Positions 8,733 through 17,308 are shown, counted from the first letter of the stretch. The stretch is 64,000 bases of DNA from Methanoregula boonei 6A8 (GCF_000017625.1 NC_009712.1:186001-250000), one strand, 5' to 3'. Made by a program: numbers and translations. The notes: generated by a model not told the origin, from the sequence alone.

Positions 8733-9256
8733 GCGCTCATCTCCTTATAGGCCGCCTCGGCTGCTTTCACGTTACGTTCATCGGAGAACATGCCCCGGAT
8801 CGCCTCCTTTGCGGATTCGCGCGAGACAATTCCCATCTTTGCCAGCGCCCCAAGCACCGGAGTGTTGAGGATCGGGCTCCCCGCGACTACAAGGTTCTCT
8901 TTGAGTGCAATGCCGGTCAGGTCCACATTAAATGTTGTGTGCCCGGCAAACTCCGGCTTATGGGAGCTGTTGATGAGCACCCGTCCGCCTTTTTTAAGTC
9001 CGTGGAGCACATCGACGGTCTCCATCACGCTTGCGTCTAGCACTACCACGAGGTCCGGCTGCCGAATCTGGCTGTAGACTTTGATCGGATGATCATCGAT
9101 ACGGACAAAGGAAACGACTGGTGCTCCCCGGCGCTCGGCACCGTAGAACGGGCAGGCAGTAGCATACTTCCCGTCATGAAGTGCTGCAGTCGCAAGGAGC
9201 CGGGCCGCGGTCACGCCGCCCTGCCCGCCCCTTGAATGGATCCTGACCTCAAACAT
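8729..9256 (-). CDS. porG: pyruvate:ferredoxin oxidoreductase gamma subunit
   Basis: 175 residues, the usual length. The N-terminal motif VRIHSRGGQGGVTAARLLA is characteristic of the gamma subunit of 2-oxoacid oxidoreductases. FYGAERRGAPV follows. It overlaps porA by 8 bases and porD by 4, so translation is coupled. It is also called porC in some genomes. Confidence 0.94.
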   Translation of the reverse strand: MFEVRIHSRGGQGGVTAARLLATAALHDGKYATACPFYGAERRGAPVVSFVRIDDHPIKVYSQIRQPDLVVVLDASVMETVDVLHGLKKGGRVLINSSHKPEFAGHTTFNVDLTGIALKENLVVAGSPILNTPVLGALAKMGIVSRESAKEAIRGMFSDERNVKAAEAAYKEMSA

Positions 9257-10361
9257 GGGAATTCACCCCAAACCAGGACTCCTCACCTATGCGACGCTCG
9301 CGGACAAACCCTGCCATGTCATCGTAGGTCACTTCCTGGCCGCCAAGGCCGGCGATAACGTTGTATACATCACACTTGTTCTTTGCCAGGATCTCGTTGG
9401 CAACGATGCCGCCGTAACCAAACGAGTAGTCGCGGTCGATCACCACGACCTCTTTTCCGGCAAGGTCGAGCTTCGGGAACGGCCGGAACCAGCGCAGGCG
9501 CAGCGAGCCGGCTTTTATGCCCTCCTTTCGCAGGATGTCAATGGCAACTTCGGCTTCTTTCCCAAGGGTGCCCATGGCAAGGAGGACAACATCCGCATCC
9601 TCGCACCGGTACTCCTCGACCGGGCCGTACCTGCGCCCGAACCGGGCGGCAAAATCCAGTTCCGTCTCCTCGATCACGTTTACCGAGTCACGTATCGAGC
9701 GTTCTATGTCCCACCGGAACCGGAAGTGCTGATCGGGCCCGGTCAATCCGCCATAGCCGGTCGGGTTCTTCGTGTCGATTGCATGGGGCAGGTGGAGTGG
9801 AGGGATGAAATCCCCGGGCTCCACGGTATCCAGCGGCTGCATGATGTGGGAGAGGGAAAAACCATCCAGATTGACCATCACTGGCAGCAGTACGTCGTTG
9901 TGCTCGGCGATCCGGAATGCCATCAGGGTGGTGTCGTACGCTTCCTGTACGGTCGAGACGTACACCTGGAGCCAGCCGGTATCGCGCTCCTGCATCGCAT
10001 CGGTGTGCTCGGCCCAGATGTTCCAGCCGGGCCCAAGCGAGCGGTTCACGTTTGCCATCACAATCGGCAGGCGTGCGCCTGCTGCCCAGTTGGTCATCTC
10101 GTGCATGTACAGGAGTCCGTGGGCACTTGTCGCGGTGAATGTCCGGGTACCCGTAATACTTGCGCCGATGCAGGCTGCCATCGCGGAGTGCTCGCTCTCC
10201 ACCGGAATGTACCGGCTTTTCATCTGGCCGCTTGTGACAAAGTCCGCAATCGTCTCCACGATCTCGGTCTGGGGGGTGATCGGGTATGCAGCCACAACGC
10301 CGGGCAGCGCCTGTTTGACCGCCTCGGCGATCGCCTTGTTTCCCGTTGCGATCTTCTTCAT
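9249..10361 (-). CDS. porA: pyruvate:ferredoxin oxidoreductase alpha subunit
   Basis: 370 residues. The alpha subunit binds the substrate and the pyrimidine side of thiamine diphosphate, in the reaction pyruvate + CoA to acetyl-CoA + CO2 with ferredoxin reduction. YPITPQTEIVE near residue 27 and VESEHSAMAACIGAS near 54 are typical. The protein ends in the domain II/III region (ALMGTLG-like, VVVIDRDYSFGYGG). Its start overlaps porB by 4 bases. In a methanogen it probably runs toward pyruvate for biosynthesis. Confidence 0.95.
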   Translation of the reverse strand: MKKIATGNKAIAEAVKQALPGVVAAYPITPQTEIVETIADFVTSGQMKSRYIPVESEHSAMAACIGASITGTRTFTATSAHGLLYMHEMTNWAAGARLPIVMANVNRSLGPGWNIWAEHTDAMQERDTGWLQVYVSTVQEAYDTTLMAFRIAEHNDVLLPVMVNLDGFSLSHIMQPLDTVEPGDFIPPLHLPHAIDTKNPTGYGGLTGPDQHFRFRWDIERSIRDSVNVIEETELDFAARFGRRYGPVEEYRCEDADVVLLAMGTLGKEAEVAIDILRKEGIKAGSLRLRWFRPFPKLDLAGKEVVVIDRDYSFGYGGIVANEILAKNKCDVYNVIAGLGGQEVTYDDMAGFVRERRIGEESWFGVNSHV

Positions 10362-11245
10362 GACTTCGCCTCCTCTGCGGCCAGTTTTTTGAGGTTTTCG
10401 GCAAGGCGTTGTTTGAGGATCTCTAGCGACTTTGCATCAATGCCTTTGAAGCGGCCCTGCGGGGCAAGATAATCCTCGAGCGGGATGGGTTTTTTCATCG
10501 CAGTTTTCGAGGGGGCACTGATCGTAAGTTTCCCGTGCTCGCGCTCGTACAGCATCCACATGCCGGATTTTACTGCCAGTTTTCCCATGTCAATGGTCTT
10601 TTCGGTCGGATAACGCCAGCCGGGCGGGCAGGGGGCAAGAATATGGATAAAGGTCGGACCCCGGAAGGTGAGCGCCTTTGCCACCTTCTTGTAGATGTCC
10701 AGAGGGTACGCGCTGCACGCGGTGGCCATGTACTCGAGGTGGTGGGCGGCAGCGATTGCGTCGATGTCTTTCTTCTCCACGGTCTTTCCCGTAGGTGTGG
10801 TGGTGGTCTTTGCGCCAAGCGGCGTTGCGCCCGAGCGCTGCATGCCGGTATTCCCGTAGGCCTCGTTGTCATAGCAGATATACAAAAAGTCCGTGCCCCG
10901 TTCGAACGCGCCTGACATGGACTGGATGCCGATATCCAGCGTGCCGCCGTCACCGGCGTACACGATCACGTTCGTCTTCTTACCTGCCTCCCGGAACGCC
11001 TCGGACATGCCCGATGCGCACGCGGCAGCCGCAGCAAACGCAACGTTGTAAACGGGCACGTTCATGGCGGTGTTGGGGTAGATACCCTGGATAACGCTCG
11101 TACAGCACGCGGGGATTACAAGCACCGTGTCCGGGCCGGATGCCTTGAGCACGTAGCGCAGCGTCAGGGATGAACTGCACCCGGCACACGCGGACGTGCA
11201 TTTTTTCATGTATTCTTCCTTGGGAATTTCTGCGATGATCACCAA
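10358..11245 (-). CDS. porB: pyruvate:ferredoxin oxidoreductase beta subunit (TPP-binding)
   Basis: 295 residues. CAGCSS near residue 20 gives cluster-ligand Cys residues. VYAGDGGTLDIGIQSMSGA followed by YDNEAYGNTGMQ is the TPP/Mg site. It is the first gene of a B-A-G-D operon; many methanogens have G-D-A-B. The start at 11245 gives MVIIAEIPKEEYMKK; the internal Met at residue 13 is less likely because the family begins with an IPEEE-like stretch. All four subunits of the complex are present. Confidence 0.94.
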   Translation of the reverse strand: MVIIAEIPKEEYMKKCTSACAGCSSSLTLRYVLKASGPDTVLVIPACCTSVIQGIYPNTAMNVPVYNVAFAAAAACASGMSEAFREAGKKTNVIVYAGDGGTLDIGIQSMSGAFERGTDFLYICYDNEAYGNTGMQRSGATPLGAKTTTTPTGKTVEKKDIDAIAAAHHLEYMATACSAYPLDIYKKVAKALTFRGPTFIHILAPCPPGWRYPTEKTIDMGKLAVKSGMWMLYEREHGKLTISAPSKTAMKKPIPLEDYLAPQGRFKGIDAKSLEILKQRLAENLKKLAAEEAKS

Positions 11246-11704
11246 CTCCTCTTAAAGACAGGATAAACGGGCGGGCACGGGAACCCGCACCCGGATTTAT
11301 CATTATTTGTCATGGGTATGCAAAAAAAGGTGCTGTTTATACCCGGGTTTTCTCCCTTTGTATTTACCCTCCCGATCACTTTCGCCCCGCCCGGTCGGGG
11401 GTTTAAAGGCCGGTCCGGAAAACATGAGGTATGGGGAGGAAAAACCCCTGTGAAGGTGCGAAGCCCTCCCGGCGGGAACGCCGGTTGTGGGTTCGCCATC
11501 CTCCCGGCCTCTAGAAAAAAACCCATGCATACCTTGAATGAGACCCCACAAGGGTTACAGGAGCGGGACCCTCTCACCTGCTTTGTGCCCCGGGCTCTTT
11601 CTCTTTTGCCAGATTTCCTGACATCCCCTGGGTGATCGTGCCCTGCGGTCTAATAAACCGGCCGCTTCTTGGAAAAAGCAATATATTTTAGGAACATTTC
11701 TCTA
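11246..11704. other. 460-base intergenic region with GC-rich inverted repeats
   Basis: This region lies between the divergent porB and KhtT-like genes, so it must hold both promoters. The middle (about 11380-11515) is GC-rich and contains ccggcgggaacgccgg and paired gggagg/cctccc stretches. Small open frames cross it on both strands, but their Pro/Gly-rich peptides look non-coding. The KhtT-like TATA box is near 11680 (aatatatttta). Confidence 0.45.
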
Positions 11705-12199
11705 ATGTCTCCTATGGCTCTCCGATCTCTCAACCTTCCCGGTGTTGGAACAAAGTACGAATTCGAGACGGACAAAGGTGATACCGTGGCGATCTTTTTT
11801 ACCAAGGCCGGTACCATCCAGATGTACACCCTCCAGAAGGGTTGCCATACCCCAAGCGCAGCCGAAATGACCCCCGTGGAAGCACGGAGGCTGGGAAACA
11901 TCCTGACCGGGGCCATAATTGAGGCTGACCAGGAGAGCGTGGAGATCGCGTTCTCGGCGCTCGCCGATCTCCGGGTTACCATCCATTCGTACATCATCCC
12001 CAGAGCCATTGCCGGGAAAACAATCGAAGACCTTGGGATCCGGGCAAAGACCGGAACGACCGTTATTGCAGTCTCCCGGAACGACAAAAATATCATCAAT
12101 CCCCCGCCATCGTTCGTGTTCGAGACCGGGGACGCAGTCCTTGTGATCGGCGAATCAGACCAGCTCCGGTTGTTTGAGCGCGAGATCATGGTGGATTGA
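11705..12199 (+). CDS. TrkA-C (RCK-C) domain regulatory protein, KhtT-like
   Basis: 164 residues from ATG 11705, about 25 bases after a TATA box. The C-terminal half is an RCK_C domain (GKTIEDLGIRAKTGTTVIAV, then FETGDAVLVIGESDQLRLFE). The N-terminal half (KYEFETDKGDTVAIFF) matches the KhtT type. Such proteins sense a ligand and gate a monovalent cation/H+ antiporter. Its stop overlaps the ATG of the membrane subunit (TGATG), which supports a two-subunit system. Confidence 0.88.
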   Translation: MSPMALRSLNLPGVGTKYEFETDKGDTVAIFFTKAGTIQMYTLQKGCHTPSAAEMTPVEARRLGNILTGAIIEADQESVEIAFSALADLRVTIHSYIIPRAIAGKTIEDLGIRAKTGTTVIAVSRNDKNIINPPPSFVFETGDAVLVIGESDQLRLFEREIMVD

Positions 12200-13359
12200 T
12201 GGACGGGATCCTTGCCGCACAGGGCCTTATTATCGCCCTTTTTGTCTGCCTCGTGCTCGCGCTGGTCACCAAGTACCTGTCAATCCCCGCGATCCCCTTC
12301 TACATCATCGCAGGAGTAGTACTGGGAAAAGCCGGCCTCGGGCTTGTCGCCTCCGACCCCATCAGCAGTTTCTTCTCTGAACTGGGGCTGATCTTTTTGC
12401 TCTTCTTTGTTGGCCTGGGCCTCAAGGTCGACAAGATATCGGAGAACCAGAGAGAGGTGCTTGCAAGCGGGATCATCGATCTCAACGTCAACATGCTCAT
12501 CGGTTTTGTGGCCGCGTACCTCTTAGGCTTCTCGCTCATTGAGGCCCTTATTGTGGCCGCAGCCTTCTACAGCTCCAGCACCGCGCTTGCGGTCACCTCG
12601 CTTATCGAGAACCGGAAGCTCATGATGCGGGAGGCCGGGACAATCATCTGGCTGATGGTGTTTGAGGATCTCGTGCTGATTGTCATCCTTGCCCTTCTCT
12701 CGGCCGGAAACGAGAACCTGCTCCTCTTTGCCGTGGAGATCCTTGCCGGCCTTGGGATCATGTACGTGCTTGCCCATTATGGCAAGGAGTTTCTGGTCTC
12801 GCTCCTGGAACGTGATGACGAACTGCCAATTCTCTTTACGTTCGTTTCCGTGCTCGCCACTGCTGGCGCTGCCCTGTTTCTTGGGATCCCCGACACGCTG
12901 ATGGTGATTGCCCTCGGGGCGGCCATTGCCACCACCGATCCTGATGCCTTTGAACAGCATGCCCGGCCGTTCAAGGACGTGTTTCTGGTGATCTTCTTTG
13001 TCTTTTTCGGGGTTACGATCAACCTGTCCGGCAACGTCAGCATGGGTGTGATGGCGATCATCTGCCTCCTTGCCGTTGCAAGCAAGCTTATTTCCGGTGT
13101 ACTGACCGGTATCGCTCTTTATGGCTCCGCCGCTTCAGGCATCGAAATCTGGACAAACACCATTGCCCGGGGCGAGTTCTCGATTGCCCTAGCTGCACTG
13201 TACGGTTCGCCCCCGGTTGCCGTCACCATTGCCGTGATGGTGATCGTGACCTCCCTTGTGGGATCGTTTGCCGCAAAGTACTCCGGTGTTTTTACCCATG
13301 GTTTTGGGGGTGGGAACCGTCACCGCGGGCCTCCCCGCCGGGTGCGGGCCGGCCACTAG
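12199..13359 (+). CDS. CPA2 family K+(Na+)/H+ antiporter, KhtU/Kef-like membrane subunit
   Basis: 386 residues with about eleven to twelve membrane helices. The pattern is Kef-type: PFYIIAGVVLGKAGLG near 35-50, a GLIFLLFFVGLGLKV helix, and SSSTALAVTSL near 130. There is no cytosolic RCK domain; the upstream KhtT-like protein supplies that role. The start is ATG 12199 inside the upstream stop; TTG 12196 is less likely. It ends in TAG. Role: ion homeostasis at the cell membrane. Confidence 0.9.
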   Translation: MDGILAAQGLIIALFVCLVLALVTKYLSIPAIPFYIIAGVVLGKAGLGLVASDPISSFFSELGLIFLLFFVGLGLKVDKISENQREVLASGIIDLNVNMLIGFVAAYLLGFSLIEALIVAAAFYSSSTALAVTSLIENRKLMMREAGTIIWLMVFEDLVLIVILALLSAGNENLLLFAVEILAGLGIMYVLAHYGKEFLVSLLERDDELPILFTFVSVLATAGAALFLGIPDTLMVIALGAAIATTDPDAFEQHARPFKDVFLVIFFVFFGVTINLSGNVSMGVMAIICLLAVASKLISGVLTGIALYGSAASGIEIWTNTIARGEFSIALAALYGSPPVAVTIAVMVIVTSLVGSFAAKYSGVFTHGFGGGNRHRGPPRRVRAGH

Positions 13360-13428
13360 CGCCGGCCGGATAACATCCACGGTGAGATTCATTAAGGATA
13401 AGTAACGTTTTTCCTGCACGGCCCCCTC

Positions 13429-13692
13429 ATGTTTGAGCGGTGCAACGCCACTCTCGCACCGGGAATGGCAGCAGGCAAACTTCGCAGTGGCAAAGAGCCC
13501 TGAGACAATTGCTCTTCATGGCGACCCGCGCTGCTGCAAACGCAATACTTTCCTTGCGATAAATACGCTGTAGCGTTTATAAAAGAGCATCCGGGAGTGA
13601 CGATCCCATCTGGCCGGAACGTCACCCGCCTTTATTACGCGATGAACCGGGAGTGCAGGACCACGGACTGCCCGTTCTATCCGATCCGCTGA
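13429..13692 (+). pseudogene. small Cys-containing gene with probable frameshift
   Basis: Two adjoining frames read like parts of one small protein. The first, possibly from TTG 13433, gives EWQQANFAVAKSPETIALH then GDPRCCKRNTFLAINTL and stops at TAG 13571. The other frame gives AVAFIKEHPGVTIPSGRN then VTRLYYAMNRECRTTDCPFY and stops at TGA 13690. A single shift near 13550-13573 would join them into about 85 residues with CC and C-x4-CP motifs. An ATG at 13429 in a third frame may mark the original start. It overlaps the end of ribL by about 16 bases. The product is unknown. Confidence 0.5.
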
Positions 13693-14123
13693 TCCCCACT
13701 CCCCCGTGCCTCCACGATCCGCTGGACGATCATGCGCGAGCTTGCGAGGTCACCGTCCTCATATTTCCCGATCCGGACAACTTCTGCGGGAAGATTGCGT
13801 TCGGCAAGCTGGCCTTTGAGTTTTTCCTCATCGAAATACTGGTTAAACCCGATGGTGATGACCGCCGGGCGGATATCATCGATGGGGCAAAACATGTCGG
13901 TATGGTCCCCGAGGATTGCGTGGTCCACAGGCCTGAGCGCAGAAACCATGGCAAGGCGCTGGGCCTCAGGGAGGATCGGGCGGGGCTTGTGCTTCACGTT
14001 CTCGTCCCGGGCCACGATCACCCAGAGCTCGTCGCCCAGCTTCCGCGATTCGGTCAGGTAGTAGACATGCCCCGGGTGGAGGATATCAAAGGTGCCGGTG
14101 GCAACCACGCGCCGGGCGGTCAT
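13677..14123 (-). CDS. ribL: FAD synthase (archaeal cytidylyltransferase-type)
   Basis: 148 residues from ATG 14123 (MTARRVVATGTFDILHPGH). The HPGH motif of the nucleotidyltransferase fold and the later SSRMIVQRI (an ISSTxI-like site) identify the RibL family, which adenylates FMN to FAD. The start overlaps the stop of the JAMM gene by 4 bases, so the two are translated as a pair. Confidence 0.9.
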   Translation of the reverse strand: MTARRVVATGTFDILHPGHVYYLTESRKLGDELWVIVARDENVKHKPRPILPEAQRLAMVSALRPVDHAILGDHTDMFCPIDDIRPAVITIGFNQYFDEEKLKGQLAERNLPAEVVRIGKYEDGDLASSRMIVQRIVEARGSGDQRIG

Positions 14124-14491
14124 GGGATCACCGCAAGCTCGCAAGGCTCGCCATCCGCAGTAAAACATCTCCAGTCACCCTCCCGGTACGGGGCGCCGAT
14201 GATGAGGTTGTATCTCCCCGCACGGGGAAAGAAATTCAGGTCAGCACCGGAAGGCCGGAGCACACCGTTTGGGTGGGAGTGGGCGCTTCCTGCATGGTGG
14301 GTGCCAAGCGGCATCATGTCAAAGAAGACCGAAGCTGACGAGCTGCCAGTGACGGTGCCGGGAAGGAGGTTGAGTTCGGAAATCACCCCGCATTCTTCAG
14401 TAAGGAGCGCTGCAAACTCGTTGGGATGGCTGTCTTTTCCCAGTTCAAGCAGCAGATTCAGGAGGTCTCTTTTGATCCCGCGGATAGTCAT
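14120..14491 (-). CDS. JAMM/MPN+ (Mov34) family metallopeptidase-like protein
   Basis: 123 residues. The full JAMM zinc motif is present: a Glu in EFAALL near residue 25 and H-S-H-P followed ten residues later by Asp (HSHPNGVLRPSGAD, about 71-84). The archaeal relatives act as desampylases or related isopeptidases on ubiquitin-like SAMP proteins. This protein could do the same, but no SAMP gene lies nearby. It is co-translated with ribL. Confidence 0.88.
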   Translation of the reverse strand: MTIRGIKRDLLNLLLELGKDSHPNEFAALLTEECGVISELNLLPGTVTGSSSASVFFDMMPLGTHHAGSAHSHPNGVLRPSGADLNFFPRAGRYNLIIGAPYREGDWRCFTADGEPCELAVIP

Positions 14492-14638
14492 GATGGCACA
14501 CGAAAAGAGCGTTTCTTTGCACTTCGTACCGATCCATTCGTTCCGGGATGAGAAAAAAGGCTCGCTGCTTTGCGCAGAAGAGCCCAGGTACCGGGCGGAT
14601 ATGCGATGGGCGAAAATGAAAGGCCGGTAAAAAAGAGA

Positions 14639-15403
14639 TTATGTGGTGGAGCTTCCCCCACCCCGGAGCCATGTGAGGAAGGCCTCGATAAGGTTGCTGT
14701 CTTTCTGGTCCTGGCTTGCGGACTGGCTTGTGCTGCCTGCCTGCGGGCCTGACGAGTAGCCCTGTGTTGCAGTACCGGCATTGTTCTGGTTTCCGGCATT
14801 ATTTGTGTTCCCGTTGCCAGAGAGCGCCGGCTGTGATGGCGGCGTCACATTCCCGTCGGCGGGATTGTGCCCTGTCAGGTTGCCGGCCGGAAGAGGTACA
14901 TTCTGTCCATCGGGTTTGAGTCCTGTTGCGTTGAGCTGCATAGTCCAGTTGTTCGTCCAGTTATTGCTCCCGGTTGCATTGGCGTCCGGAGGGAGCTGGC
15001 CAAAGAGTGCATTACCCACTGCAGTCAGGTTGAGCGCACCTCCGGGACCCGGCGGTGTTGCGTTCCAGCTCGCGTTACCGAAGTTCTGGTCCGGCTGGCC
15101 CTGCGGTGCAGTCATGTTCCCTGCAAAAGGCTGTATACCCGCTCCCGGGGTCTGTCTGTTTTGTCCGTTACCCGGTCCGCCACTGGCCATCGCCCCGTTA
15201 CCGCTGTTCTGATCGTTACCGGATCCCGGGTTATTCCCGTTGCCTCCATTACCTGGAGCTATCTGATTACCCTGTCCCTGGTTTTGCTGGCCCCCCGGTG
15301 AAAATCCCTGGCCGGGTCCGGCAGCAGAGACCAGTGGTACCATTACCAGCGCGGCACAGATGAGGACCGCGGAGGCAAGTACTATTTTCCGTACTGTTGT
15401 CAT
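14639..15403 (-). CDS. secreted Gly/Asn/Gln-rich low-complexity protein
   Basis: 254 residues from ATG 15403 (a GTG at 15427 is in frame). A classical signal peptide (about 25 residues, LVSAAGPGQG at the cleavage site) precedes a disordered Gly, Asn, Gln and Pro-rich body with many N-x-S/T sequons (for example NATPP, NLTAV, NWTNN, NATGL). The C-terminus has an amphipathic segment IEAFLTWLRGG. I know no family for it. The sequons make it a likely AglB substrate at the cell surface, which is inference. A TATA box (atttata) is near 15470. Confidence 0.75.
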   Translation of the reverse strand: MTTVRKIVLASAVLICAALVMVPLVSAAGPGQGFSPGGQQNQGQGNQIAPGNGGNGNNPGSGNDQNSGNGAMASGGPGNGQNRQTPGAGIQPFAGNMTAPQGQPDQNFGNASWNATPPGPGGALNLTAVGNALFGQLPPDANATGSNNWTNNWTMQLNATGLKPDGQNVPLPAGNLTGHNPADGNVTPPSQPALSGNGNTNNAGNQNNAGTATQGYSSGPQAGSTSQSASQDQKDSNLIEAFLTWLRGGGSSTT

Positions 15404-15489
15404 GGTTTTTCGATCTCCCTTGGGCACCTGCTCTTTTGCAGTTGTCCGTATGCGGCCTTTTTTTGGGCCCGTTATAAATTCGCATTACT

Positions 15490-15541
15490 CGGGCGGTCAA
15501 ATATTCCCCGTTACCGGCCAAGGGTGATACCGGGCGGTCAA
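15490..15541. repeat. pair of 11-base direct repeats upstream of the secreted protein gene
   Basis: CGGGCGGTCAA occurs at 15490-15500 and again at 15531-15541, 41 bases apart (close to four helical turns). Both lie just upstream of the TATA box of the minus-strand secreted protein gene, where an activator could bind. Function is inference. Confidence 0.5.
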
Positions 15542-15925
15542 CACAATCCCTCATGCGGTTTCCTTTATTACTGCGGCTAAAAATCCGGGTCCCGTACCTT
15601 TTCGCGGGACCTCAAGTGAACGGTCGGTTCCGGCCCGGGACAATGCCGGAACCATTTCTTTTCAGGAATCCGAACGATTACGGACGTTCTCCCGGGCCGG
15701 TTCTCCCCACATTAACCCAACGTGATCCGGAGCCTGTGTACCCGCAGCCCCCGGGTCCCGGACTGCCCTTGAAGCGGGCGCGCATGAACTGGTGTCCGAA
15801 ACGGGGATCCTGTTTACGAGCGCCGCATGAAAAAGCCGGCGCTGACACAAAATGTCAGTTTCAAAAAAGGACAGGTTTTCTGGAACCGGTTTTCCCCGTA
15901 CGACAGAATTGCCGGGGGAACCTCG
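15542..15925. other. intergenic region, no gene recognised
   Basis: About 380 bases downstream of the acetolactate decarboxylase gene. Open frames on both strands give Pro/Arg-rich peptides without domain or start signal. I find no RNA gene. Confidence 0.45.
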
Positions 15926-16741
15926 TCACCGCTCGACCGCTGCCACCGCGCCGCTCATATCGGCGGTCAGGTTGGTCCCGGCAAAGGCACCGGTGGTGGG
16001 GAGTACCACGGTATAGTACGGGGTGATATCGTACTCAACGCTGCTTGCGGCCGGTACGGTCATATCAAGAATGTGCCCGCCCCGGGTATGGTCGTCGGAC
16101 AGGAAATGAAGGTGGTAGCCCTGCGTATTGAGGTCTTTTAGGAATACGGGGGTGTAGAACCCGACAACCGTGCCGGTGATATTGTTGAAGGTGTATTCGT
16201 GCTCCCCGGCGGATGCAACCGTAAGATTGGGATAGGGCATTTCCTGTGCCGGGATCGCCCGTACCGTCATTGACGGGAATGTCCCGTGGATCTCCACTGC
16301 GTAGATCATGTTCTGTGTAGGGAGCCGTGCCGCCATTTCCGCGGAAAACCGAGAGAAGTTCACTGCTTGATCCGGGGTGGCCTGCCGGAAATCGGGGGAA
16401 AAATACGTTACTGTGGCAAACGGCGTTGTCTGATCGTCTGTGGCGGGAGAAACAGTCCCGTCTGCCTTTGCCTGCCAGACCTTCCCGTCAAGCACGATCA
16501 TCTCCCCGTCAAGCCGGTCAAAGGTTCCGATCCCAAAGTCGCCGTGTTTTTTGAGATCGCCTACCGGGGTCGTGCCATTGTACACTCCCTGCATCAGTGC
16601 GCTGATGGTTGAGACCTGGTATAGGGTATCGCGATCCGCAGAATTTACCGGGGCCTGCTTTGCAAGGCCCAAATAAACAGCAGCCCCGGCAAAGACGATT
16701 GCCACCGCGAGGCCGATGCCCAAAAAAAAGTTTTTGTTCAT
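15926..16741 (-). CDS. alpha-acetolactate decarboxylase with N-terminal membrane anchor
   Basis: 271 residues. The enzyme converts acetolactate to acetoin with a zinc ion. The zinc-site signature GYHLHFLSDDHTRGGHILD (about 208-226) and the N-terminal QVSTISALMQGVYNGTT pattern are clear. Residues 5-27 form a hydrophobic signal or anchor, so the enzyme is probably outside the membrane, as in secreted bacterial forms. It lies 25 bases downstream of a parvulin gene in the same direction. The family is uncommon in methanogens. Physiological role unknown. Confidence 0.88.
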   Translation of the reverse strand: MNKNFFLGIGLAVAIVFAGAAVYLGLAKQAPVNSADRDTLYQVSTISALMQGVYNGTTPVGDLKKHGDFGIGTFDRLDGEMIVLDGKVWQAKADGTVSPATDDQTTPFATVTYFSPDFRQATPDQAVNFSRFSAEMAARLPTQNMIYAVEIHGTFPSMTVRAIPAQEMPYPNLTVASAGEHEYTFNNITGTVVGFYTPVFLKDLNTQGYHLHFLSDDHTRGGHILDMTVPAASSVEYDITPYYTVVLPTTGAFAGTNLTADMSGAVAAVER

Positions 16742-16766
16742 TCCCGCTGCTGTTCCGGCCGGAACT

Positions 16767-17048
16767 TTACTTCTTCCCGGTCACTTTGATAACGTGGTAC
16801 CCGAACTGGGACTTGACCGGCCCGACAACGGTACCCTGGTCTGCGGCAAACGCGGCCGCCTCAAACTCAGGGACCATCTGGTTCTTACCGAACCAGCCGA
16901 GATCCCCGCCGCTCTTTTTCGATGGGCAGGAGGAGAAGCGCTTTGCCACTGCGGCAAAGTCCTCGCCGTCTTTTATCCTTTTTAGGATCTTGTTTGCATC
17001 GTCCTCGCTTGTGACAAGGATGTGGGATGCGCGTACCTGCGTGGTCAT
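16767..17048 (-). CDS. parvulin-type peptidyl-prolyl cis-trans isomerase
   Basis: 93 residues, a single minimal parvulin domain without signal peptide. RASHILV at the start, FSSCPSKKSGGDLGWFGKNQ in the middle and FGYHVIKVTGKK at the end are diagnostic. It speeds proline isomerisation during folding in the cytosol. A TATA-like ttttatct lies about 30 bases before ATG 17048. The decarboxylase gene follows after 25 bases. Confidence 0.93.
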   Translation of the reverse strand: MTTQVRASHILVTSEDDANKILKRIKDGEDFAAVAKRFSSCPSKKSGGDLGWFGKNQMVPEFEAAAFAADQGTVVGPVKSQFGYHVIKVTGKK

Positions 17049-17263
17049 ATATAGTGATGTGGAGGTTTTCTAGATAAAAGGGTTGATGGGTCGGGGCTCA
17101 AACGGGAAATAATCCGGCCGGACATTTCCGGAAAATTCCCGGTTCTTGCGCTGGAAAATCCGGAAAAACCGGGCCGGCAATCCTAGGCATCTCATACCCT
17201 CACGTCCTGTGTGGGGTACTACCCCCTCAGGTTTCTCACATGGAGGCGGCTCCAATCTCATTA

Positions 17264-17288
17264 ATCCGGGCCCTTATTGAGCCCGGAT
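17264..17288. repeat. 8-bp perfect hairpin
   Basis: ATCCGGGC (17264-17271) pairs with GCCCGGAT (17281-17288) across a 9-base loop, with partial extension on both sides. Confidence 0.6.
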
Positions 17289-17308
17289 GAGCACCTTCCG
17301 GGTATAGC

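Noticed and set aside
9255-10472. Long plus-strand open frame of about 400 codons
   Set aside because: It lies opposite porA, whose motifs are complete. Its peptide is His/Arg/Gly-rich with no domain; it is a shadow of high-GC coding DNA.
11239-11577. Minus-strand Pro/Gly-rich frame in the porB upstream gap
   Set aside because: It runs into the porB start and has no domain; GC-rich inverted repeats explain the open frame.
13653-14630. Plus-strand open frame opposite ribL and the JAMM gene
   Set aside because: Both minus-strand genes have full catalytic motifs; the plus-strand peptide has none.
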